From NCBI GenBank assembly GCA_023432025.1, contig JAEYVE010000142.1:1-11534 (forward strand): a DNA stretch of 11,534 nucleotides, written 5' to 3'. The stretch is from Pseudomonadota bacterium (GTDB lineage Bacteria > Myxococcota_A > Polyangia > Polyangiales > Polyangiaceae). The translations under genes and the position numbers were made by a program. Of the stretch, positions 1 to 7,435 are shown piece after piece. The notes under the pieces are model-generated. The model ran no database searches. It was not told the DNA's origin and saw nothing but the letters and a program-made list of their open reading frames with translations. The number at the start of each line of letters is the position of its first letter. Position 1 is the stretch's first letter.

Positions 1-51
1 GGCGGGGGGCGCGTCGTAGCTTGGGACCGAACGGCGGAGCCCCTCATCGCG

Positions 52-1194
52 TTGGCCACCGTGCATCGCCTGCTCGGAGAAGCTCGCCCGGGGAGCATGC
101 CCGCGCCGCAGGACTTCCCTCCCCTCCCCAAGCCGAGCGAGAGAACGCCGTCTCGTGGCTCGCTGCTTCGGCTCGAACGGGTGGGCACCGTTCGAGGTCG
201 CTCGGGGTGGCTTCGAAGAACACGGCGCGTCTTGGCCCTGGACGGCGCAACGCTTCGCGTCGAACGCGGACAAATCGTCGCCCTCGTCGGTGAGAACGGA
301 AGCGGAAAGACCAGCCTCCTCGAGCTGGTGGCCGGCCTCTTGCCTGTCACGTTCGGTGAAGTCTCGTTCGCTGGAGAAGACCTGACGCGCGCTTCGGATC
401 GGCGCAAGCGGCGCGCACGGCGCTACATGCAGCTGGTCTCCCAGGAAGCGGCCACCGCCCTCGCGCCCCACAAAACCGTGCGCGAGCTCCTTTCCGAGCC
501 GCTGTCGCGCGTTCCGTCCGACACCGATGACGCGGAAGCTTCACGCTTCATCGCGCGCCTCGGGCTGGCCTCTGCCCTGCTCGACCGTCGCGCCGATCAG
601 CTGAGCGTGGGGGAAGCCCAGAGAGTGGACGTGCTGCGTTCGCTCGCTGCTCGCCCGAAACTCTTGCTCTTGGACACCCCGCGCATCGCAGGACTCGGAG
701 ATTCGGCGGACGTAGGTTCGCTGCAGGCTCTCCTCGCCGCCGCGCGAGCGTCGGGCGTCGCGGTTCTGCTGGCGGAGCCAACGATCCTCCGCGTGAGACA
801 CATCGCAGACAGCGTCGCCATTCTGCTCTCGGGGCGCGTGGTGGAGGTCGGCCCTCCCGAGCAGCTCGTCTCCGCTCCGCTGCACCCGTACACCAGCGCC
901 TTCGTGAAGCGCTCGCTGGAGGCCGGCTCGCAGCCTCGCCCCTCCGAGCCACCGCCGAGCGGCGCGCCCTCGAGCGCGCCGCGCTCGAGCGACGACTCCC
1001 TCTTGGACCGACAGCGCCGTCGTTTGCGCTGGGCGCTCGAGAGCGCCGCGCTCGACCCGCGAAGTCCGTCGCGCGCCTGCCCTTACGTCACCCGTTGCCC
1101 ACGCGAAATCGACCGTTGCCGCACCGAGGAGCCACCTCTCGTCGAGGTCCCTCCAGGCAGCGGCCGCCACGTCGCGTGTTTTCGCCCCACGTGA
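52..1194 (+). CDS. Oligopeptide/dipeptide-type ABC transporter ATP-binding protein with degenerate catalytic motifs
   Basis: This is a nucleotide-binding subunit of an Opp/Dpp-type peptide (or nickel) importer, expected on the cytoplasmic face of the membrane. Numbering from TTG 52, Walker A is GENGSGKT (80-87), the Q-loop glutamine is Q131, the signature is LSVGEAQ (184-190) and Walker B is LLLLD (204-208). The C-terminal oligopeptide-transporter extension has HPYT at 278-281 and cysteines C343, C349, C356 and C376, spaced as in DppD/OppD proteins. Several catalytic positions are abnormal: T209 replaces the Walker B glutamate, E242 sits where the H-loop histidine belongs, the signature is LSVGE rather than LSGGQ, and the D-loop is altered. 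The start is unsure. TTG 52, GTG 61 and ATG 97 are all in frame, the frame is open to the left edge, and the ABC domain begins only near residue 38. A short frame ending at TAG 17-19 could be the tail of an upstream transporter gene. The family is clear; activity is doubtful. Confidence 0.8.
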   Translation: MATVHRLLGEARPGSMPAPQDFPPLPKPSERTPSRGSLLRLERVGTVRGRSGWLRRTRRVLALDGATLRVERGQIVALVGENGSGKTSLLELVAGLLPVTFGEVSFAGEDLTRASDRRKRRARRYMQLVSQEAATALAPHKTVRELLSEPLSRVPSDTDDAEASRFIARLGLASALLDRRADQLSVGEAQRVDVLRSLAARPKLLLLDTPRIAGLGDSADVGSLQALLAAARASGVAVLLAEPTILRVRHIADSVAILLSGRVVEVGPPEQLVSAPLHPYTSAFVKRSLEAGSQPRPSEPPPSGAPSSAPRSSDDSLLDRQRRRLRWALESAALDPRSPSRACPYVTRCPREIDRCRTEEPPLVEVPPGSGRHVACFRPT

Positions 1195-1244
1195 GCTCTG
1201 CGTGCTTCTGCGCCGTTCTGCGCATGTGAGCTCCCGCGCCCTTG

Positions 1245-1266
1245 GGCACAGCAAGCTCTGAGTGCC
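1245..1266. terminator. Possible weak hairpin in a convergent gap
   Basis: The 84-base gap between the convergent ABC ATPase and ilvE genes can form a short stem (GGCACAG paired with CTG and TGCC, with a two-base AG bulge and a six-base loop). No T-run follows on either strand, so this is at best a weak or factor-assisted terminator. The gap also holds the direct repeats AGCTCTGCGTGC (1194-1205) and AGCTCTGAGTGC (1254-1265), which match at 11 of 12 bases. Confidence 0.2.
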
Positions 1267-1278
1267 GAGCGTCGGCTA

Positions 1279-2376
1279 CTAGCAGACGCGGTGCATCCAG
1301 CCGTGCGGGTCCGGAGCTTGACCGTGTTGCAGAGCGAGCAACCGCTCCCGCAGCTCGGCGGCAACGGGGCCGGTTTCTCCGCCGTGAATCGTGAGCTCGC
1401 CGAACGCGCCCTTGACCTGGCCCACGGGCGTGATGACTGCCGCCGTACCGCAGGCGAACACCTCGGTCATGGCGCCGCTCTCCACGTCCTTCCGCCACTT
1501 TTCGACGGTGAGCGTGCCTTCTTCGACGTCGAGTGCCATGTCGCGCGCGAGGCTCAGAATGCTGTCCCGCGTGACACCGGGCAACAGCGTTCCCGTCAGG
1601 CGCGGCGTGAAGAGCTTGGTCCGCCCACCACTCACGTAGACGAAGAATAGGTTCATACCGCCCATTTCTTCGACCTCTTGGCGTCGAATGGCGTCGAGCC
1701 ACACCACCTGCTCACAACCTTGGCGGTTGGCCTCTTGCTGCACCACGAGGCTCGCCGCGTAATTACCGGCGCACTTTGCGAAGCCGGTGCCACCAGGCGC
1801 GGCCCGCGTGTACTCCGTCGACACCCACACCGACACGGGCTTCACGCCCTTGGGAAAGTAAGCTCCCGAAGGCGAGCCGAAGAGCAAGAACAAGTACTGC
1901 TTGGCGGGCCGCACGCCGAGCACGGCCTCCGTCGCGATCATGAGCGGCCGCAGGTACAAGCTCTCACCCAGCGCAGGCGGAACCCAGCCGCGCTCGTGTC
2001 GAATGAGCACGTCCGCCGCTTCGATGAAGAGATCCTCCGGGAGTTCCGGCATGGCCAAGCGACGCGCCGAAGAGGCGAAGCGCAGCGCATTCGCCCGAGG
2101 TCTGAAGGTAGCGACGCCGCCGTCCGGCTGACGGTACGCCTTGAAGCCTTCGAAGATGGCTTGCCCGTAGTGCAGCACCGACGCGGACGGCTCGAGCTGG
2201 ATTGGCGCGTACGGAACCAACGCCCCTCCGTGCCAACCGGCATCTTCGTCGTACCGGATGGTCACCATGTGCTCGGTGAAAATTCTCCCGAAGCCCAGGT
2301 TCTTCATGCGCTCGGCGCGCTCTTCGGCGCTGAGCGTTCGGGACGACGGACGAAGTTCGATGCGCGACTCGGTCAT
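1279..2376 (-). CDS. ilvE: Branched-chain amino acid aminotransferase (PLP fold type IV)
   Basis: This cytoplasmic enzyme transfers the amino group between glutamate and the 2-keto acids of leucine, isoleucine and valine. It is the last step of their synthesis and the first of their breakdown. The 365-residue length fits the longer BCAT subgroup (Bacillus, mycobacterial and eukaryotic type) rather than the roughly 309-residue E. coli IlvE. Visible landmarks are HYGQAIFEGFKAYR (69-82), the PLP-binding lysine K201 in FAKCAGNYAAS, the EVEEMGGMN segment (234-242), the phosphate-binding GTLLPGVTRDSIL (262-274) and FACGTAAVITPVG (307-319). ATG 2376 is preferred because AAAGGCG lies four bases upstream; an in-frame GTG at 2406 would add ten unconserved residues. 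It lies 168 bases downstream of the DJ-1 gene on the same strand. That spacer carries repeats that could be regulatory, so ilvE probably has its own promoter. Confidence 0.96.
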   Translation of the reverse strand: MTESRIELRPSSRTLSAEERAERMKNLGFGRIFTEHMVTIRYDEDAGWHGGALVPYAPIQLEPSASVLHYGQAIFEGFKAYRQPDGGVATFRPRANALRFASSARRLAMPELPEDLFIEAADVLIRHERGWVPPALGESLYLRPLMIATEAVLGVRPAKQYLFLLFGSPSGAYFPKGVKPVSVWVSTEYTRAAPGGTGFAKCAGNYAASLVVQQEANRQGCEQVVWLDAIRRQEVEEMGGMNLFFVYVSGGRTKLFTPRLTGTLLPGVTRDSILSLARDMALDVEEGTLTVEKWRKDVESGAMTEVFACGTAAVITPVGQVKGAFGELTIHGGETGPVAAELRERLLALQHGQAPDPHGWMHRVC

Positions 2377-2393
2377 GCTTCGCCTTTGCCCAT

Positions 2394-2453
2394 ACCACAC
2401 GGGCACAGAAGACCCCGCACCACAATTTTCACAGTCTCACACCACACGTGCAC
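2394..2453. promoter_or_regulatory. Iterated direct repeats upstream of ilvE (candidate operator)
   Basis: The direct repeats ACCACACGGGCAC (2394-2406) and ACCACACGTGCAC (2441-2453) match at 12 of 13 bases. A third, partial copy (ACCACAA) starts at 2419. The starts are 25 and 22 bases apart, roughly two helical turns. They lie about 18 to 77 bases upstream of the chosen ilvE start. The short A/T run CAATTTTC (2423-2430) between copies stands out from the GC-rich surroundings. The repeats are seen directly; regulator binding is inference, and no convincing -35/-10 pair was found. Confidence 0.3.
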
Positions 2454-2544
2454 GCGCTCGGGGGCAGCTGGTTCGCCCGCTTCCAACAGCTAGCTCGCCT
2501 CGTCTAGCCGGTTGAACCACTTGAGAGCGACTCGGGAGAACGGA

Positions 2545-3108
2545 TCACTCAACGTTGACCAACATGGTGCGTGAAAGCTTGTCAGCGACGGCATCCGAAA
2601 CGAGGCGCCGCACGAGCTCGAGGGAGAACTCGAGCGCCGTGCCCGGTCCTCGACTGGTGACCACGCGCCCATCCACCACGACGCGCGCTTCCGAGTAGCG
2701 CGCTGAAGGCAGAGCGGTGCCGGGAAACGACGTGGCTGCTCGTCCCTCGAGCACACCCGCGCGCTCGAGCGCAACGGGGCCGGCGCAAATGGCCGCCACC
2801 AGCTTGTCGGCGCGGTGCGCTTCGGCGATCAACTTCTGCACCGTTGGATCGTCGCGCAGGTGATGAGCCCCCGGCAGCCCGCCGGGGAGCACCAAAGCGT
2901 CCAGCTCGGCGGCGTTCACCGTTTCGGCTCGCGTCGTCGCGCGCACGGCAATGTCGTGAGAGCCGGTGACGAGCGGCGTCGCCTCGGAGCCAGGAGCTCC
3001 CACCGCGGCGATCTCGACGTGAACCTCGGTGCGCCGGAGCACGTCGATGACGGTCACGGCCTCGATCTCCTCGAAGCCCGGCGCGAGCAAAACACAGGCA
3101 CGTTTCAT
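2545..3108 (-). CDS. DJ-1/PfpI (YajL/ThiJ) family protein
   Basis: This cytoplasmic protein of 187 residues belongs to the DJ-1/YajL group. Members act in oxidative and carbonyl stress, with reported chaperone, glyoxalase III and debated deglycase activities. The nucleophile-elbow cysteine is C108 in AAICAGP, and the conserved acid beside it is E16 in GFEEIEAV. These correspond to C106 and E18 of human DJ-1. ALVLPGG (71-77) and VVTSRGPGTALEF (149-161) complete the family pattern. F128 takes the place of the DJ-1 histidine after TT, as in bacterial YajL. The start is ATG 3108, with a GAGGGA element about 11 bases upstream. The gene lies 72 bases after the lipoprotein gene on the same strand, so it may be cotranscribed or have a promoter in that spacer. 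The exact substrate cannot be read from sequence. Confidence 0.93.
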   Translation of the reverse strand: MKRACVLLAPGFEEIEAVTVIDVLRRTEVHVEIAAVGAPGSEATPLVTGSHDIAVRATTRAETVNAAELDALVLPGGLPGAHHLRDDPTVQKLIAEAHRADKLVAAICAGPVALERAGVLEGRAATSFPGTALPSARYSEARVVVDGRVVTSRGPGTALEFSLELVRRLVSDAVADKLSRTMLVNVE

Positions 3109-3180
3109 GGCATTCAGTATCCCTCAACCGATGCCCGCCGCAGCCGAAATATCCACCCTCTGACGGGCGCTCGAAATGCG

Positions 3181-4590
3181 TCAGCGCGCGCGCGGCGTGC
3201 AACGCAGTACCCCGAGCGTCGCGTCGAGTCCTCTCGGCTCAGCGAACAAGACTCGTCCGTCGTGGGCGGCCAAGAGCTGCCTCGAAGCGAGACGCGGCTC
3301 CGGCTCGAGCTCCGCGACACCCGACTTGGTGGCAACTCCGAGCAGCACCTCCGAGTCCGCGGACGCCACCGCCAACCAAGCAACACCCCGCGCGTCCACG
3401 GAGAGCATCGGAGCCCCCGCCGCGAAGCGCTCGTCCTCGAGCCGATGGCGAGCCACCGAGCCGTCGAGCGCTATCCACGCCAGAGAAACGGCTCTACCTT
3501 CGGCGCCTGGGGCCGTGGGATCGTCGCGCCAAGCAAGAAGGGCGCTCCCGTCGCTGGTTGCCGTAAGCTCGAAGGCGACGACGTGCGCGCCCGCTTCGGT
3601 CACCCGCCGCGGCTCTCCAGCGAGCTCCCCACGCGTGTCGAGCGGGGCCAGCACGAGCCCTCGCGGCACCAGATCCACGACGCTCTCGAGGTCCGCCGAC
3701 GACTTGGGCGAACCCTCCGGACTCTCTCCGCGTGTCGCGTCCGCAGCAGGGGAAGACGCCGCTCGTTCCGGCGCGAGCCAGGCGAGCCAATAACCCCCAG
3801 AGCGCGCGACGACCCTCGGCGCCTCGGCGTCTGCTCCCGCAGGGCTCAAGCGCGTCGGAGACCGAACCTTGCCGCATTGTTCGCCGCTCCACGCGATGGA
3901 GCGCACGACGGCGCGCTCTTCTTCGGAGTCGTATTCGTCCCAAACCAGCACCCCGCCAGGCTCGCTGGGCCGCACGGCGATCGAGAAGGCAGAGGAATCG
4001 TCGCGGCCTTGCTGCACCTCCGCGCACCACGTCAAAGACGAGGCGACGTTCGGCGCTCTGGCATCCAAGCGCGCGAGGCGGAGCGTCGGGCCCGCTGCGT
4101 CGCTGCCCACGACGGCCACGAACACTTCGTCTCCACGCGACGCCACTTGAGGTGGATCCGCCGGACCATGAACACGTCCGAGCTCTACGAACTGGCTGTG
4201 CTTGCCCTCGCCGTCGCTCAGCGCCACGAGTGCGTGCGGCGCGCCGTCGTCGTAACGCAAAGCCCCGAGAGCGAAACCACCAGCGCGAGCCGCCGCCGTG
4301 CCCACCTCGGCGGCGTACGGCAAGTCGATGCCCGCCTCGGCCTCGTCGAGCGGCTTCTGTCGACCACGAATGGCGAAGGTGGTGGCGTCCTTCGCCGGCG
4401 CGCAGCGCGGCGGCGGTGCTACGGGAGCTTCCGGCGTCGCGGAAGGTGCAGCCGACGGGCTCGCCTCGGTCGCTTCCTTTCGCTTGCAGGCAGTCGACAC
4501 CAAGGCAAAAAGGGCTATCCCCAGCGCGCCGAGCCAACGCAGCGAGGCGTCCACGCGTCGCCGCGAATCCGTCTTGGTCACATTGCTCAC
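3181..4590 (-). CDS. Predicted lipoprotein of unknown function, possible beta-propeller repeats
   Basis: I do not recognise a named family. Starting at GTG 4590 the protein has 469 residues. It opens with an arginine-rich n-region, a hydrophobic stretch and a lipobox-like VSTAC with C35, followed by a charged KRKE and an Ala/Ser/Pro/Glu linker (about 36-62). This suggests export and lipid anchoring, though the -3 position is Ser rather than Leu. The body carries recurring short patterns of Gly-x-x-Leu/Ala-x-Trp type (GVLVWDEYD, GYWLAWLAP, ALLAWRDD, GVAWLAVAS). Their spacing resembles blades of a beta-propeller, common among large secreted proteins of myxobacteria; the fold is inference. Five cysteines remain after processing, including one near the C-terminus (LRCTPRAR). 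GTG 4581 is an alternative start. The frame extends upstream to 4800, but that would bury the signal peptide behind 70 residues. The gene diverges from plsB. Confidence 0.75.
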   Translation of the reverse strand: MSNVTKTDSRRRVDASLRWLGALGIALFALVSTACKRKEATEASPSAAPSATPEAPVAPPPRCAPAKDATTFAIRGRQKPLDEAEAGIDLPYAAEVGTAAARAGGFALGALRYDDGAPHALVALSDGEGKHSQFVELGRVHGPADPPQVASRGDEVFVAVVGSDAAGPTLRLARLDARAPNVASSLTWCAEVQQGRDDSSAFSIAVRPSEPGGVLVWDEYDSEEERAVVRSIAWSGEQCGKVRSPTRLSPAGADAEAPRVVARSGGYWLAWLAPERAASSPAADATRGESPEGSPKSSADLESVVDLVPRGLVLAPLDTRGELAGEPRRVTEAGAHVVAFELTATSDGSALLAWRDDPTAPGAEGRAVSLAWIALDGSVARHRLEDERFAAGAPMLSVDARGVAWLAVASADSEVLLGVATKSGVAELEPEPRLASRQLLAAHDGRVLFAEPRGLDATLGVLRCTPRAR

Positions 4591-4798
4591 GTGCTCGATT
4601 TCCCGACGCCCCTTCGCGGCTGGGGCCCGCCCGAGCGAGTCGGAAGGGTCGCTCGCCCGCGCGCGGAAAGGCGCCTCGGGCGGCCCTGCTATCACGCGCC
4701 TCGCGGCTTGCGAAGATCTCGGGGAGCGACCTACGCTGGTGCGGTCAAACCAGTTCACGGTTCTGCCTTGGAATCCACCGCTTGCCACTCCAGTCGCC
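4591..4798. promoter_or_regulatory. Divergent intergenic region with an inverted repeat
   Basis: This 208-base spacer must hold the promoters of the lipoprotein gene (leftward) and of the plsB operon (rightward). It contains a perfect seven-base inverted repeat, CGAGCGA (4632-4638) and TCGCTCG (4649-4655), with a ten-base spacer, lying 42-65 bases upstream of the lipoprotein start. A poor match to a sigma-70 promoter for plsB is TTGCGA at about 4708 with TACGCT 18 bases on. The GC-rich background makes these assignments tentative. Confidence 0.35.
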
Positions 4799-7435
4799 AT
4801 GCGTGAACCCGAGCTGACCCGCCCCTACGAACCGCCCGCCGCCCTCCAGGCTCTCTATCGGCGTTTCTTCGACCACATTCAGGTCGACGAGGGCTGGGCC
4901 GACCAAGTCCGCGCGCTCTGCGAGCGCGGCAGCGTGCTCTACGTTCTCAGAAACCTCAATTGGTTGGATTTCCTCGCGCTCGATCACCTGACGAAGCAAA
5001 ATAATCTGCCGCCCATTCGCTACGTCAACGACTTGGGCCTCTGGGTGCTGAACCCCCGCATGGGTCCCCGTGGCCCCGGCCGCCTCCTGAGCCGTGTGCT
5101 CCAGCGGGGTCAAAGCAAAGTACGAGAGGAGCTCGACGACGCCATAGGGCATGGCGGCAGCGTTGCGCTCTTCTTGAAACGGCCTCCCAGCGTGTTGGAC
5201 GTCGCCGCGGGAGCTACGGGCGGACGCGGCATGCAAGAGGGTGACGAGCTGGTGCGCGCCCTCATCGACATTCAGCGCAAGAGCGAGCGCCCGCTCATTC
5301 TTTTGCCGCTCGTCTTCGTGTGGTCGAAGGGCCCCGACAAGCTGGGCCTGCGTCCCATGGACCTGCTCCTCGGCCCACGTCATTGGCCGACGCCAGCGCG
5401 CGCTCTCGGTCAGTTTGCTTACAACTTCAAGCACGTCGCGCTCCGCACCGCGGAGCCACTCGAAATCTCCGAGCTCGTCCGGGACAACCCCGGCCTCTCC
5501 GACGAGGTGCTCGTACGAAGGCTCACCTACGCCGTGCTTCGTCGCCTCGAGCGCGAACGCCGCGCCGTGGTGGGCCCTGCCGAAAAAGCCGCGGAGCGCG
5601 TGCGCACGGAAATCGTGCGCAGCCCCCGCATGCGCGAGGTCATCGACGACCTGTCCGGCAATGATCCCGAGGCGAAAAAGGCCAACGTCGGCAAGGCGCT
5701 CTCGATGCTCAAGGAGCTCCAGGCGCTGCCCAACTTGAACGTCATCAAGGGCCTGGAGTTCGCGCTGAACTGGGGCTTCAACAAAATCTACCGCGGCATC
5801 GAGTTCAGCCCGAAGGACATCGACGTCATTCGCAGGGTGTCGAAGGAGGGGACCATGATTCTCCTCCCCAGCCACAAGAGTCACATCGACTACTTGGTGC
5901 TGAGTTACTTCTTCTACGTCAGAAACCTGCCGATCCCGTGCATCGCGGCGGGCGACAACCTGAACTTCATGCCGGTCGGTCCGGTCTTTCGTCGGGGCGG
6001 CGCCTTCTTCATCCGGCGCAGCTTCAAGGGAGATCGCCTCTACGCGGCCGTGGTGGACGCTTACGTGCGCCGCCTCATTCGCGACGGCTTCCCCATCGAG
6101 CTCTTCTTGGAAGGCGGGCGCAGCCGCACCGGCAAGCTTTTGGCGCCCAAATACGGCCTCTTGAACATGATCGTGGACGCAGCGCTGGCCGTCCCACAGC
6201 AAAAGGTGTTCTTCGTTCCGGTGAGCATCGGCTACGAACGTGTCATCGAGGCGGACAGCTACCAGCGCGAAGTGAGCGGCGGCGAAAAGAAAAAAGAAGA
6301 CGCGGCCGATCTGCTCTCGGCGCGCGAGGTGCTGCGGCACCGCTACGGCCGCATCAACCTGCAGTTCGGGCAGCCCATGACCATCGACGACATCGCGGGA
6401 GATCTCGGCATCGCGAGAGACGCCGTGCTGCGTCCCGCCAAGCGCCGCGCCGTGGTCACGCGCCTCGGCAACCGCGTCATGGACGAAATCAACCGCGTCA
6501 CCGCGGTCACGCCCGGCTCGCTCGTCGCCATGGCGCTGCTCAGTCACTCGCGGCGCGGCATCTCCGAGGAAGAAATCATCGCGCGCGCCGAGCGCCTCTT
6601 GGGCGTGCTCCGCCGCCTCGGAGCGCGCGTGAGCAACGCGACCGTGCTGCCCTCCGGCGAGCTGCGCCACACGGCCGTCCGCGAGGCGTTGCAAATGTTC
6701 GTGGACGCCGAGCTCTTGGACGTGTCCCACTCCGCGGCCGCGCGGGAAGGTGCCGTCGAGGGTGCTCGCTCCATTTACGCGGTCGTCGAGAGCCGACGGC
6801 TTCAGCTCGACACGTCGAAGAACATCATCGTTCATTTCTTCGTCGAGCGGGGGCTCGTCGCCAAGTCGCTGAACGCAGGCGGCGAGCCGACGGACATCAG
6901 CGTGGTGCGCGAGCGCGTCCACTGGGCGTCCCGCCTGTTCAAGCACGAGTTTCGCTTCCGGGCAGACGCACCCTTCGAAGAAATCTTCGACGCCACGGTC
7001 GCCGCAATGGTCGCGGACGGGCACTTCGCGCGCTCGGGAGATCTCCTCTCGCCCGGCCCCGGCGAAGCCGGTTGGGACGGGCGCGCTTGGCTCGCGACGT
7101 ACGTATCCATTCTCCAGAACTTCGTGGAGGGCTACGCCGTTGGAGCCCGCAGCTTGGAGGCGCTCCTCGGCGAAGAGCTCAGCGAAAAGGACCTCGTCAA
7201 AGAAGCGCTGTCGGTCGGACATCGCATGTACCTGGACGGCGTCATCGAGCGACGAGAGTCCATCTCGAAGCCCCTGCTCTCCAACGCGTACCTCGCCTTC
7301 GCCGAGCTCGGCTACGTGCGGAGTCGCGGCGGCAACTGGGGCCTCGCGGAAACGTTCCAGTCGCGCGAGTCGCTGCGCGAGATCGAGCGCGCCATCCTGG
7401 GCTACGTCAGCGGGCACCACGAGGCCAAGCCATGA
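4799..7435 (+). CDS. plsB: Glycerol-3-phosphate 1-O-acyltransferase, PlsB type
   Basis: PlsB is a membrane-associated enzyme that acylates position 1 of glycerol-3-phosphate to begin phospholipid synthesis. The 878 residues are somewhat longer than E. coli PlsB (about 807). All four acyltransferase blocks are present: HKSHID with the HX4D catalytic pair H359/D364, GGAFFIRR (400-407), FLEGGRSRTGK (436-446) and FVPVSIGYE (472-480). PlsB-like spacing and NLNFMPVGPVFRR (387-399) support PlsB over the short PlsC enzymes. The N-terminal 350 residues and a long C-terminal region match the PlsB layout. ATG 4799 is chosen, although no clear ribosome site precedes it; in-frame GTG 4739, with GGGGAG about 12 bases before, would add 20 residues. 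It is the first gene of a three-gene operon and its TGA overlaps the next ATG. An 891-codon frame on the opposite strand is a shadow. Confidence 0.94.
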   Translation: MREPELTRPYEPPAALQALYRRFFDHIQVDEGWADQVRALCERGSVLYVLRNLNWLDFLALDHLTKQNNLPPIRYVNDLGLWVLNPRMGPRGPGRLLSRVLQRGQSKVREELDDAIGHGGSVALFLKRPPSVLDVAAGATGGRGMQEGDELVRALIDIQRKSERPLILLPLVFVWSKGPDKLGLRPMDLLLGPRHWPTPARALGQFAYNFKHVALRTAEPLEISELVRDNPGLSDEVLVRRLTYAVLRRLERERRAVVGPAEKAAERVRTEIVRSPRMREVIDDLSGNDPEAKKANVGKALSMLKELQALPNLNVIKGLEFALNWGFNKIYRGIEFSPKDIDVIRRVSKEGTMILLPSHKSHIDYLVLSYFFYVRNLPIPCIAAGDNLNFMPVGPVFRRGGAFFIRRSFKGDRLYAAVVDAYVRRLIRDGFPIELFLEGGRSRTGKLLAPKYGLLNMIVDAALAVPQQKVFFVPVSIGYERVIEADSYQREVSGGEKKKEDAADLLSAREVLRHRYGRINLQFGQPMTIDDIAGDLGIARDAVLRPAKRRAVVTRLGNRVMDEINRVTAVTPGSLVAMALLSHSRRGISEEEIIARAERLLGVLRRLGARVSNATVLPSGELRHTAVREALQMFVDAELLDVSHSAAAREGAVEGARSIYAVVESRRLQLDTSKNIIVHFFVERGLVAKSLNAGGEPTDISVVRERVHWASRLFKHEFRFRADAPFEEIFDATVAAMVADGHFARSGDLLSPGPGEAGWDGRAWLATYVSILQNFVEGYAVGARSLEALLGEELSEKDLVKEALSVGHRMYLDGVIERRESISKPLLSNAYLAFAELGYVRSRGGNWGLAETFQSRESLREIERAILGYVSGHHEAKP

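Noticed and set aside
541..1254. 237-codon minus-strand frame opposite the ABC ATPase
   Set aside because: There are no motifs, composition is Arg/Ala-biased, and the plus strand has clear ABC motifs.
4708..4737. Sigma-70-like promoter before plsB (TTGCGA and TACGCT)
   Set aside because: Only about half the consensus positions match and the spacing is 18; too weak to list as its own feature.
2815..4806. 663-codon open frame on the plus strand
   Set aside because: It lies opposite the DJ-1 and lipoprotein genes, is extremely Arg-rich, shows no domain and is a typical GC-rich antisense shadow.
4745..7420. 891-codon open frame on the minus strand
   Set aside because: It is exactly antisense to plsB, whose catalytic motifs are unmistakable. 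Its His/Glu/Val/Ala-rich translation shows no domain and arises from codon bias on the other strand.
5938..7431. Upstream extension of the murein endopeptidase frame into plsB
   Set aside because: The extension is Arg-rich out-of-frame plsB sequence. The ATG at 7432 has a GAGG site, starts a signal peptide and overlaps the plsB stop.
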